From contig NZ_NAAD01000025.1 of the NCBI RefSeq assembly GCF_002093115.1, positions 1-35,906 on the forward strand: 35,906 nt of DNA. The letters are read 5' to 3'. The DNA is from Geothermobacter hydrogeniphilus. GTDB lineage: Bacteria > Desulfobacterota > Desulfuromonadia > Desulfuromonadales > Geothermobacteraceae. The translations under genes were made by a program, and so were the position numbers. Under the pieces are notes generated by a model. It worked only from the letters and a program-made list of their open reading frames with translations. It did not search any database and was not told the DNA's origin. Each line of letters begins with the position of its first letter. The first letter of the stretch is position 1. This document shows, piece after piece, positions 25,063 through 32,067 of this stretch.

Positions 25063-25140
25063 AGGTTCCGGAAAAGCTTGTCGTCGCCGGATTCCGGAAC
25101 CTGCTGCCCGAAGGCAGTCTCACAAGCCCGATTGATCGGG
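25063..25140. repeat. Two small inverted repeats downstream of the toxin-like gene
   Basis: AGGTTCCGGAA (25063-25073) pairs with TTCCGGAACCT (25092-25102), and CCCGATTGATCGGG (25127-25140) is a palindrome. Both lie between the toxin-like gene and its terminator and would form hairpins in its transcript. Confidence 0.6.
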
Positions 25141-25157
25141 AACACCAGAATCATCCC

Positions 25158-25580
25158 CTATTTCAGATGGTCTGTCAAGCGCCCCAGGCCAAGGGCAAAG
25201 AGGACCCCTTTCTGAATTTCCATAAAATCCTTCGGAAGAATCTTCTCAGCCACATAAACCCGCTGACCATCTTCCCTCTTAACCCGCACCCGATCCAATC
25301 GGGCCAGAGAAACCGTTGCCGGCATATCGCATTTTGCCCAGGTTTCCTTTCCGGCAAGATTGCCCGGCAGAGAGCCCGGCATCAACCGATGGTGGTACGC
25401 CTCGACCGGTTCGGGGCAGGTTGTACTCAGCGGCACAACAATACAAAGCTGTGTCTTCCGCCTTGGGCGGGGCGATACGACCACGACAGGCCGTCGTTTG
25501 ATCATCTCCGGCATTTTGAACCCGGCTGTAAAGTCACAAATCAATACAGTCCCGGGTTTTGGGTGAAACTTTAACGCCAT
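25158..25580 (-). CDS. PemK/MazF-family toxin-like protein
   Basis: The 140-aa protein fits the PemK/MazF fold: an N-terminal strand GTVLICDF, then IKRRPVVVVSPRPRR, in which RRPVVVVS matches the family RPVLVVS motif, then CIVVPLSTT and the later AKCDMPATVSLARLDRV strand block. MazF-type proteins are sequence-specific endoribonucleases. It is longer than typical MazF and lacks an obvious antitoxin gene: the 110 bp upstream hold only a repeat. The cognate antitoxin may lie elsewhere, or the protein may act alone. The ribosome site (GAGGGGGG) is weak. Like its GxxExxY and four-helix neighbours, it looks like cargo within the sugar-gene region. Confidence 0.75.
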   Translation of the reverse strand: MALKFHPKPGTVLICDFTAGFKMPEMIKRRPVVVVSPRPRRKTQLCIVVPLSTTCPEPVEAYHHRLMPGSLPGNLAGKETWAKCDMPATVSLARLDRVRVKREDGQRVYVAEKILPKDFMEIQKGVLFALGLGRLTDHLK

Positions 25581-25632
25581 TGTCTGCCCCCCCCTCGGAG
25601 TCTTAGCAACAGCAGGTCTGGAACCAATGATG

Positions 25633-25690
25633 AGTTTTGAATTTTAGATGGTGAATTGAATTCAAAACCCGACATTCATCATTCAAAATT
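25633..25690. repeat. ATTCAAA-family 7-bp-periodic inverted repeat
   Basis: TTTTGAATTTTAGATGGTGA faces AATTCAAAACCCGACATTC and ATTCAAAATT around GAATTC. It ends 2 bp from the stop codon of the acetyltransferase gene. Confidence 0.8.
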
Positions 25691-25692
25691 GC

Positions 25693-26328
25693 TCATCGCT
25701 CCGAGATGACTTTTGCCGGGTTACCGACCACCGTTACCTCATCCGGCAAATCACGAATCACCACCGAACCCGCACCAATGATGACATTCCTGCCAATGGT
25801 CAGATTGGGAATCACCGTGGCACCGGCGGCGACAAAGGAACCGTCCCCGACCGTGACCGTGCCGCAAAGTGTCGCACCGGGCGCGATGTGGACATTATCG
25901 CCGATGACGCAGTCATGATCGATACTGGCATGGGTATTGACAATGGCATTCCTGCCGATGGTAGCTGCCGCATTGATCGCGGCGTTGGCCATGACTACCG
26001 AACCCGCTCCCAGAGAAACGTCACGGCCTGCCTGGGCGGAGGGATGGATGGCTGTCACGAGTTCAAAACCATGCTGTTCCAGCCAGGCGGCAACAGTTCC
26101 CCTTGCCCGATTGCTGCCGATAGCCACAATCGCCTTGCGAGGGGCATCAACCTTCGCCAGAAGATCTTCTTTGCCGCCAAGCACCGAGTAGCCGAAAAAG
26201 GTATCCCCCTTCAGAGAGAGATCGTCATCGACCAGAAACTCAATCTCGTAGAGACCCTGCTTTTCGACGATGTCGATCACCACCTTGGCGTGACCGCTGG
26301 CACCGAAAATGAGGATTTTTTCTTTCAT
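25693..26328 (-). CDS. PglD/NeuD-family sugar O/N-acyltransferase
   Basis: The 211-aa protein begins with a small Rossmann-like domain (KILIFGASGHAKVVIDIVE). A left-handed beta-helix of hexapeptide repeats follows (IGRNAIVNTHASIDHDCVIG, then VHIAPGATLCGTVTVG, VIPNLTIGRNVIIGAGSVV). H138 in DHDCVIG corresponds to the catalytic base of PglD. Together with the DegT-type aminotransferase and the dehydratase it would acetylate the 4-amino group to give UDP-diNAc-bacillosamine; NeuD-type acetylation of another sugar is the alternative. It is flanked on both sides by ATTCAAA-family repeats. Confidence 0.9.
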   Translation of the reverse strand: MKEKILIFGASGHAKVVIDIVEKQGLYEIEFLVDDDLSLKGDTFFGYSVLGGKEDLLAKVDAPRKAIVAIGSNRARGTVAAWLEQHGFELVTAIHPSAQAGRDVSLGAGSVVMANAAINAAATIGRNAIVNTHASIDHDCVIGDNVHIAPGATLCGTVTVGDGSFVAAGATVIPNLTIGRNVIIGAGSVVIRDLPDEVTVVGNPAKVISER

Positions 26329-26340
26329 AAAAAATCCGAT

Positions 26341-26420
26341 TCTTGATTTTGGATTCTAAATGTTGAATGTGCGGGTCACCCCACTAGGCAATTCAAAATT
26401 CACCACCCAAAATTCAACAT
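26341..26420. repeat. ATTCAAA-family repeat, left of the four-helix-bundle gene
   Basis: TGATTTTGGATTCTAAATGT then TGAAT is mirrored, after a GC-richer 20-bp interruption, by ATTCAAAATTC and CAAAATTCAACATT. The right end overlaps the last codons of the gene at 26414. Confidence 0.75.
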
Positions 26421-26767
26421 TGCTCTTTTGTTGTTTTCACGATGGAGGTCAAAATGCGAGTGATTGATTCAGCCTCTGATAAAAGTGGATCAACTTCAGC
26501 TTTTTGGAGAGTGTTGCTGTCTCGCAGCAGACGCAGCCAGTAGCATGACTCCCTTGCCTCCTTCGAAGCGATGGACATTTTGGAAATAAAGTCAGCTCGG
26601 CTTTGCGCGGCCTGAGCCTCTTCAACATTCGCCCCGATACTTGTCCCAGAACGAAGAAGTTGCTTCGAAAGAACAAATTCTTTGCTCGCCTGCAGCCCCT
26701 TGTACAGTAAGATGACCTGCAAAGCAAAATCATAACTTTTCTGTCGAATGACATTCCCTTTTTTCAC
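26414..26767 (-). CDS. Four-helix-bundle protein (23S rRNA intervening-sequence family)
   Basis: The 117-aa protein is almost entirely helical. It matches the family pattern: SYDFALQVILLYK, then LSKQLLRSGTSIGANVEEAQ (the conserved R.G.SI..N..E core), FISKMSIASKEARESCYWL and a final helix SEAESITRILTSIVKT. Family members form pentameric or bundle-like proteins. They are found inside 23S rRNA insertions and as free-standing genes; their function is unclear. Here it interrupts the acetyltransferase and PglC-like genes and is bracketed by ATTCAAA-family repeats, so it looks like an inserted unit. No ribosomal RNA is nearby. Confidence 0.88.
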   Translation of the reverse strand: MKKGNVIRQKSYDFALQVILLYKGLQASKEFVLSKQLLRSGTSIGANVEEAQAAQSRADFISKMSIASKEARESCYWLRLLRDSNTLQKAEVDPLLSEAESITRILTSIVKTTKEQC

Positions 26768-26784
26768 TCATCCCTCGAAACTCA

Positions 26785-26848
26785 ATAATGAATTTTAAAT
26801 TTTGGATGTTAAATTAATCCAAAATCCAGCATTCAGAACTCAAAATTG
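26785..26848. repeat. ATTCAAA-family repeat, right of the four-helix-bundle gene
   Basis: ATGAATTTTAAATTTTGGAT then GTTAAATT is mirrored by AATCCAAAATCCAGCATTCA and CTCAAAATT in approximate 7-bp register. It runs directly into the palindrome at the end of the PglC-like gene. Confidence 0.8.
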
Positions 26849-26881
26849 ATGTCAAGATTTACTCCCAGTAAATTTTGACAT
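26849..26881. repeat. Palindrome forming the end of the PglC-like gene
   Basis: ATGTCAAGATTTACT (26849-26863) and AGTAAATTTTGACAT (26867-26881) pair over 15 positions with one wobble around a 3-base loop. They encode the last residues MSKFTGSKS and the stop codon of the minus-strand gene, the same arrangement as at 1958-2016. Confidence 0.85.
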
Positions 26882-27445
26882 AGTAGCTTCCCCCTCCTGA
26901 CTGATCCCCTCGCGCTTGAACACCTTGGCAAAGGTCATCCAGAGAATCTTGATATCCAGCCACAAAGATCGGTTGTCCACGTACCAAACATCGTACTCGA
27001 ATTTCTGCTCCCAGCTGATCGCATTGCGCCCATTGACCTGCGCCCAGCCGGTGATCCCCGGCCTGACCTCATGCCGCCGGGCCTGCTCGGGTGTGTAACG
27101 ATCCAGATATTCCATCAGCAGCGGCCGCGGGCCGACCAGGCTCATCTCCCCTTTGAGGACATTGAGCAATGCCGGGAATTCGTCCAGGCTGGTACTGCGC
27201 AGAAATCGTCCGAATCGGGTCAGGCGTTTTTCATCCGACAGCAGGTTGCCATCAGCGTCCCGTTCGTCGGTCATGGTGCGGAATTTGTACATGATGAAGG
27301 GTTTGCCGTGCAGGCCGGGGCGGGTTTGGCGGAAGAGGATGGGGGAGCCGAGTTTTTTGCGCACCAAGACACCAACCAAGAGTATTATTGGAAGAATGGC
27401 AAGCACACCAGGTATTGTCAGTAAAAGATCAAAGGCACGCTTCAT
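26852..27445 (-). CDS. PglC-like undecaprenyl-phosphate sugar phosphotransferase
   Basis: The 197-aa protein is a small monotopic phosphoglycosyl transferase. It has one N-terminal hydrophobic hairpin (residues 5-29), PILFRQTRPGLHGKPF, KFRTM, the catalytic Asp-Glu pair in STSLDEFPALLNVLKG (D88, E89), MSLVGPRPLL and the RPGITGWAQVNGRN block. It should transfer a UDP-sugar phosphate (probably the diNAc-bacillosamine made by the neighbouring enzymes) to undecaprenyl phosphate, starting the repeat unit at the inner membrane. Its length matches the minimal PglC type, lacking the WcaJ/WbaP N-terminal domains. The last nine residues are encoded by a palindromic repeat, so its native tail may have been altered. 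Confidence 0.93.
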   Translation of the reverse strand: MKRAFDLLLTIPGVLAILPIILLVGVLVRKKLGSPILFRQTRPGLHGKPFIMYKFRTMTDERDADGNLLSDEKRLTRFGRFLRSTSLDEFPALLNVLKGEMSLVGPRPLLMEYLDRYTPEQARRHEVRPGITGWAQVNGRNAISWEQKFEYDVWYVDNRSLWLDIKILWMTFAKVFKREGISQEGEATMSKFTGSKS

Positions 27446-27458
27446 GACAAAGGAACTC

Positions 27459-28625
27459 TCATTTCACGTTCAGCAGATCAATGTACTCATTGTGAAGATC
27501 TTTCCAAATCGTGCTTGGCTGGAAATCTTCCAAAACTCTTTTACGCCCAGCCACACCATGTTTACTTCTCAGCAATGGGTCAACAAGGTATGTAGATAGA
27601 GCTTTCTCCAAAGCATCTGCGTCACATTTAGGCACAAGTGTCCCGGTTACCCCATCAGAAACAGAATCTACGCAACCTGGTATGCAGGTGGCGACAACAG
27701 GTACCCGCATCGCCGAGGCTTCAATCGCAACCAAACCAAAACCTTCACGATGGGTAGGAAAGGAAAGCACGTCCATAACAGCATAATAAGGGGCGGGATC
27801 GTCGACATGACCAATCAGATGAATTCGTTCATCTGATTCAAGTTTCTGCTTGGCAGCTACAGGGATGCTATCCTTATCCTCAAAAGGACCTACTAACAAC
27901 AGGTGCAGATCAGAAAATTTTTCGCGTAGTATGTCCCAAGAAGCTATTAATTCCATAATCCCTTTATCTTTAACCAACCTTCCGACAAAACCGACCACTA
28001 AGGCAGTCCGTGGAATATCTAACGAGTCACGCAAGCTCCCGGCATCATGCTTTTCTGGGTCAAAACGAACCAACGCATCGACACCATTAATACTACCGTT
28101 ATGAATCACTTGAACCTTGTCATGACTTGAAAGTTTTTCATCACGAACCTGTGCAGCAAGAGACACACTCACGCAAAAGACACGGTGTGCCAAAGCACAT
28201 GAAATTTTTTCCGTAAGGCAAAGCAACCGGTATTTGAAGCCGGTCGCAGTCACATGAGGCAAACCATGAACATTATAAACACGAACAGGAACACGCATTA
28301 GAAAGGCCGAAATCATTCCAAGCAACCCTCCTTTTGGAGTATGTGCATGAACGATATCAGGTCGTAATTCCTTTATGAGTCGACAAAGCCTCCAAAGTGA
28401 CACTAAGTCTTTAAATGGCGAGATCGCACGTGCCATTTCGATACCATGAACAGGCACATCCTCTCGTTCAGAAAAAAGCTCTAGAAGTTCACCGGGGGAA
28501 GATACACAGTGGACATTTGCACCTTGCTCCTGCATGTACCGAGCCTGCCCATCTAAAAAATAATAGAGAGACTGTGCGACGGTCGCTACATGTAGAAGCT
28601 TAAAACCTTTTTGCATTTCCTCCAT
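27459..28625 (-). CDS. GT4-family glycosyltransferase (possibly second-sugar transferase)
   Basis: This GT-B enzyme of about 388 aa opens with KLLHVATVAQSLYYFLDGQA and PDIVHAHTPKGGLLG. Its C-terminal donor domain has VVGFVGRLVKDKGIMELI and the EX7E motif EGFGLVAIE followed by ASAMRVPVVAT. It closely follows the pattern of PglA/WbpY-like transferases that add the second sugar to undecaprenyl-linked bacillosamine or FucNAc. That substrate is inference from its position next to the PglC-like gene, 13 bp downstream. Possible starts are TTG 28640, ATG 28625 and ATG 28616; none has an ideal ribosome site. 28625 follows the upstream stop by one base. Confidence 0.85.
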   Translation of the reverse strand: MEEMQKGFKLLHVATVAQSLYYFLDGQARYMQEQGANVHCVSSPGELLELFSEREDVPVHGIEMARAISPFKDLVSLWRLCRLIKELRPDIVHAHTPKGGLLGMISAFLMRVPVRVYNVHGLPHVTATGFKYRLLCLTEKISCALAHRVFCVSVSLAAQVRDEKLSSHDKVQVIHNGSINGVDALVRFDPEKHDAGSLRDSLDIPRTALVVGFVGRLVKDKGIMELIASWDILREKFSDLHLLLVGPFEDKDSIPVAAKQKLESDERIHLIGHVDDPAPYYAVMDVLSFPTHREGFGLVAIEASAMRVPVVATCIPGCVDSVSDGVTGTLVPKCDADALEKALSTYLVDPLLRSKHGVAGRKRVLEDFQPSTIWKDLHNEYIDLLNVK

Positions 28626-28626
28626 T

Positions 28627-29691
28627 TCAATTCTTACCAAGATGGTCTAGCATCAATCCAGCATAACGGGTTGCATCAGTAGTCCTTACAACCAGTAGTT
28701 CTTTGGCAGAATCGACCATTGTACGGAGAATTCGACGCTCAGCCAGACAAGCTTCGTCTAGGTTCAACTCGGGGTTAAAGAACTCGTGGGCCACTAACAT
28801 CGGTGCCCTATGATAATTGAATTCGTACCTGTTCAGGTTTAGAGCCTTGCGATAAGCCTCATCAGACTTCTCATGGAATACCCCCTCATCACCCCTTTCA
28901 AGAATCGCAACATGTGTAATCGGTGCAGAATCAATCAAACGACGACTTTCCACATAATCATCGATTGGCTTCGGTTTTGTAAGTGGAAGAAGTTCCAGGG
29001 GTGGAAAAACCTTGGTGGCCTTATTTATAAATGCGTTTAAGCGGCCCTGATCAACACTAGAATAGTAACGAAATGTGCTTGTCCAAGGAACAGAATAGAT
29101 CGTCTTACCATCCGTGATTGCTAGATCTTCTGCAATAAACCCTGCACCATGTTCCATACAAGACATCATTGCAGACAAAGTCTTACCGGTGTTAGGTGGG
29201 GCCAGTACCACTACTGTAGCGTTACCGCTCTGAAAACTTGAACAATGGACTGGTGTAAATCCCCTTTGCAATAATAAAAGGCTTGCAAGATCGGTAAGGA
29301 TATAGCCAATGGAGTGCAAATTCATAAACCTATGAGTAATATATTTGAAATAATGTTTATTTACTAACAGATGTGGTTCTTCTGTCAGAAGGTCACGTGC
29401 CTCAATTTGCAATTCAGACCCAAAAAGAAAGTTACGCCTGTATCGGAGAATGTCACAGTTTGGCATACCGCTGAAATAGTGATATTTGCCAGGCAAGTCA
29501 CTCCATTCGCCTTGACTTCCATCAGTCGACTCAATCTGATCAACTACAGTAAGCCGTATTTTTATGCGGCAAGCTTCAAAATCTTCCTGGGTCACTTGCG
29601 GCATATTCATGCCGTAGGACCATTTAAAATTAGAGGAATTAGTGCGGACACCTAAAACATGTTTTGATGCTACAAAAAAAATATCACTCAT
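28627..29691 (-). CDS. HprK/PEPCK-fold P-loop kinase-like protein
   Basis: The product has about 354 aa. The N-terminal half is unrecognised. The second half resembles the HPr-kinase/PEPCK fold: the histidine segment GFTPVHCSSFQSGNATVVVL, Walker A APPNTGKT (164-171), and AEDLAITDG about 20 residues later as the acidic metal site. Such domains phosphorylate proteins or small molecules; HprK-like proteins are found in glycan loci, but the substrate here is unknown. There is no HPr or PTS gene nearby. It lies between two GT4 genes in the same direction. I chose ATG 29691, 16 bp after the upstream stop and after AAGGAG, because longer starts would overlap that gene by over 40 bp. Confidence 0.7.
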   Translation of the reverse strand: MSDIFFVASKHVLGVRTNSSNFKWSYGMNMPQVTQEDFEACRIKIRLTVVDQIESTDGSQGEWSDLPGKYHYFSGMPNCDILRYRRNFLFGSELQIEARDLLTEEPHLLVNKHYFKYITHRFMNLHSIGYILTDLASLLLLQRGFTPVHCSSFQSGNATVVVLAPPNTGKTLSAMMSCMEHGAGFIAEDLAITDGKTIYSVPWTSTFRYYSSVDQGRLNAFINKATKVFPPLELLPLTKPKPIDDYVESRRLIDSAPITHVAILERGDEGVFHEKSDEAYRKALNLNRYEFNYHRAPMLVAHEFFNPELNLDEACLAERRILRTMVDSAKELLVVRTTDATRYAGLMLDHLGKN

Positions 29692-29707
29692 CTTATTTAT
29701 ACTCTCC

Positions 29708-30910
29708 TTAACACAAGGGTGTTTGTCGTAAATTCCAGTCTTTAGTAACATCTCTAAGGGCTAAATAAAAATCATTACGTCGACTCATTAAAACATCAGA
29801 GTGATATTTACGGGCTTTAGTTATATTTTCCCTGGAAAGCCTTTGCATACGCTCTGGATTTAACAATAATTCTGAAATTTTTCCTGCAAGTTGAACAGCA
29901 TCTCCAGGTTTCACCATTTCAGAAGGATTTAACAACTCTGGGATGCCGCCTACTTCTGAACCGACACATGGAAGCCCTCTCGCCATAGCCTCAACCATTG
30001 CTCGGGGAAGCCCTTCAGTTAACGATGGCATAACAAAAATATCAGCACGGTCTAACTGATTTCTTACCAGTGACCCTGAACAAACTTGACCGAGGAATTC
30101 AATACGGCTTGAAAGTCCCAAATCTTTAACCATCGACATAATCTTTTGACGGTATACACCATCGCCCAACATTGTTAGTGCGACATTGTAACCTCCTTTT
30201 AAAAGGATAGACACAGCCTCGACTAAAACATCAGGTGCTTTATACATTTGTGCAAAGGATCCAACAAAAATTAATCTATACTGCTCACCACCACAGTATT
30301 TTCTAGGTTCGGGGAGATAAGCCTCTGAGGTTAATTCCACATCTGAGGCATAAGTAGAAAATGAGCTTTCTTTCGATGGATATCGTTGCTGAAGAGTATC
30401 CTCTGTAACGTAAATAGCTGCAGACGCGCCAGCGCATTGTTTACGCATCCTGCTGGTAAGCAGCCTTCGGGTGAATGGTCTGAAAGGGATACTTACCCCA
30501 CCTTTTGCGAACACTTCCCATGGGTCACCAACAACTTCGACACCATAAGGTCGTTGGTTTTTTACCAGCGAAGCATGGGCCAACCATCCAATTTGAGAAG
30601 GTACCCTAATAATAATCGCATCAGTTTGTGCTAATTCTGAATGAACAGCATTTTTAATTGAAGCCTTTCTACGCACAAACTCCCATGGGCCTATATAATG
30701 CGGAATCGCTGTTACTGATACACTATCTCCATTAACCCGCACAGAATTGGTAGAGGCTACCGGCACATCAATAACTCGAGCACATATAGTCACATGAGAA
30801 AAAACAGTTAAATACCGACCAAAGAACTTTTCACTATAGCCAGCAGGTGACCAAACCACGTTGTCTTTGGTACGCATCATCCTTTGTTCTAAAAAAATTG
30901 ATAATTTCAT
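29708..30910 (-). CDS. GT4-family glycosyltransferase
   Basis: The 400-aa GT-B enzyme has a diverged acceptor domain and a clear donor domain: YRLIFVGSFAQMYKAPDVLV, ALTMLGDGVYRQKI, IEFLGQV, then ADIFVMPSLTEGLPRAMVEA with the EX7E pair, followed by MARGLPCVGSEVGGIPELL. It is cytosolic or loosely membrane-bound and should add one sugar to the lipid-linked repeat unit; donor and linkage cannot be read from the sequence. It is part of the AT-rich Wzx/Wzy block. The HprK-like gene follows 16 bp downstream. Confidence 0.88.
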   Translation of the reverse strand: MKLSIFLEQRMMRTKDNVVWSPAGYSEKFFGRYLTVFSHVTICARVIDVPVASTNSVRVNGDSVSVTAIPHYIGPWEFVRRKASIKNAVHSELAQTDAIIIRVPSQIGWLAHASLVKNQRPYGVEVVGDPWEVFAKGGVSIPFRPFTRRLLTSRMRKQCAGASAAIYVTEDTLQQRYPSKESSFSTYASDVELTSEAYLPEPRKYCGGEQYRLIFVGSFAQMYKAPDVLVEAVSILLKGGYNVALTMLGDGVYRQKIMSMVKDLGLSSRIEFLGQVCSGSLVRNQLDRADIFVMPSLTEGLPRAMVEAMARGLPCVGSEVGGIPELLNPSEMVKPGDAVQLAGKISELLLNPERMQRLSRENITKARKYHSDVLMSRRNDFYLALRDVTKDWNLRQTPLC

Positions 30911-30951
30911 AAAATATTTCCAGAAAAAAGAATAGAGAAAAAGAAAAGCAG

Positions 30952-32067
30952 TTATGTTGTAAGAGTTTCAAGAAAAAATCCAAAACATCTATCCTCACAG
31001 TAAACATCATTGCACCATTCAACAAGGGATTTGAAGTTTGGCTCTTCTCTATAATTATTGTTCATATGCTCTTTCAGTAGGGAATACCCTTGTTCAGGCG
31101 CATCTGGTGGAATAAGCCAACAATCGTCCCATCCGGAAGGCAGAGATTCTAGAATCGGTGCGATATTTGAGGCGATAAAAGGCACACCGCATGACATTGC
31201 TTCGAGCAAGGCGTTTGGCTGCCCCTCTGAAAGAGAGGGAAATAAAAAAAAGTCGGCAATCTGCAATAGGTTGTCCACATCACTTCGCTCTCCAAGAAAA
31301 CGAACATTCCCCAATCCTAACTGACTGGCCAGCAAGCCATGTTTTTCTTCAACACCTCGACCGGCAAAACAAAAACAAACATTGTCGTCTTTATCCTGTG
31401 CAATTTTTGCAATTTTCAACATACATGCGTGGTTCTTCTCCCATCGACCACTACCTACGTGCAAAACTACTTTCTGACCTGGTAAGATTCCTAGACTACT
31501 ACGCACCATCTCTTTCTTGTAAGAAGAAAGGGCCGTTCTCCTAGGGATACCATTACGAATAAGTTGAAAACGACAGTCATCAACCACATGGTAGTCCTTA
31601 AAATAATTATCAAAAGCCGCTTGTGAATTACTCAAGACATGCGTACATAAAGACCGAACGATATGATTAAGCAAGCGCTGGTACAGAAGCTTGGACCTTG
31701 TAGGCTTGTAACTATCACACGCGGACCGGTAGAAGACCAAACGATTACGAATGTTAGATAAATATGAGACAAGGATGGGCAAAGCACCAAAATCACCAGT
31801 GAAATCGCAAATGGTGTCGTATTGCTCCGACATTAAAAAACGATGAAAACGAAAATAAGGAATTGGGTTTAAATACCCCATCGGCATCGAATGAATAACC
31901 ACCCCAAGCTTTCTAAACTCAGACTCATAAGATCCGAACTGTCCTGACTTACAGGCTACATGTAATTGGTGTTCTGTATGCTTATTAACCAACCATCGAG
32001 AAAATCGTAGCATGTATGTTTCAAGACCACCTATCTCGAGAGAGTAACACAAAAAAAGTATTTTCAT
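30952..32067 (-). CDS. GT4-family glycosyltransferase
   Basis: The 371-aa enzyme starts with the classic MKILFLCYSLEIGGLETYML (GGxE glycine loop). It has IRNGIP at the domain junction and a donor domain with VVLHVGSGRWEKNH, VRFLGERSDV and FFLFPSLSEGQPNALLEAMS followed by CGVPFIAS (EX7E). It should add a sugar to the undecaprenyl-linked unit. Its start overlaps the end of the Wzy gene by 4 bp, so the two are translationally coupled. About 40 bp of AT-rich sequence separates it from the next glycosyltransferase gene. Confidence 0.9.
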   Translation of the reverse strand: MKILFLCYSLEIGGLETYMLRFSRWLVNKHTEHQLHVACKSGQFGSYESEFRKLGVVIHSMPMGYLNPIPYFRFHRFLMSEQYDTICDFTGDFGALPILVSYLSNIRNRLVFYRSACDSYKPTRSKLLYQRLLNHIVRSLCTHVLSNSQAAFDNYFKDYHVVDDCRFQLIRNGIPRRTALSSYKKEMVRSSLGILPGQKVVLHVGSGRWEKNHACMLKIAKIAQDKDDNVCFCFAGRGVEEKHGLLASQLGLGNVRFLGERSDVDNLLQIADFFLFPSLSEGQPNALLEAMSCGVPFIASNIAPILESLPSGWDDCWLIPPDAPEQGYSLLKEHMNNNYREEPNFKSLVEWCNDVYCEDRCFGFFLETLTT

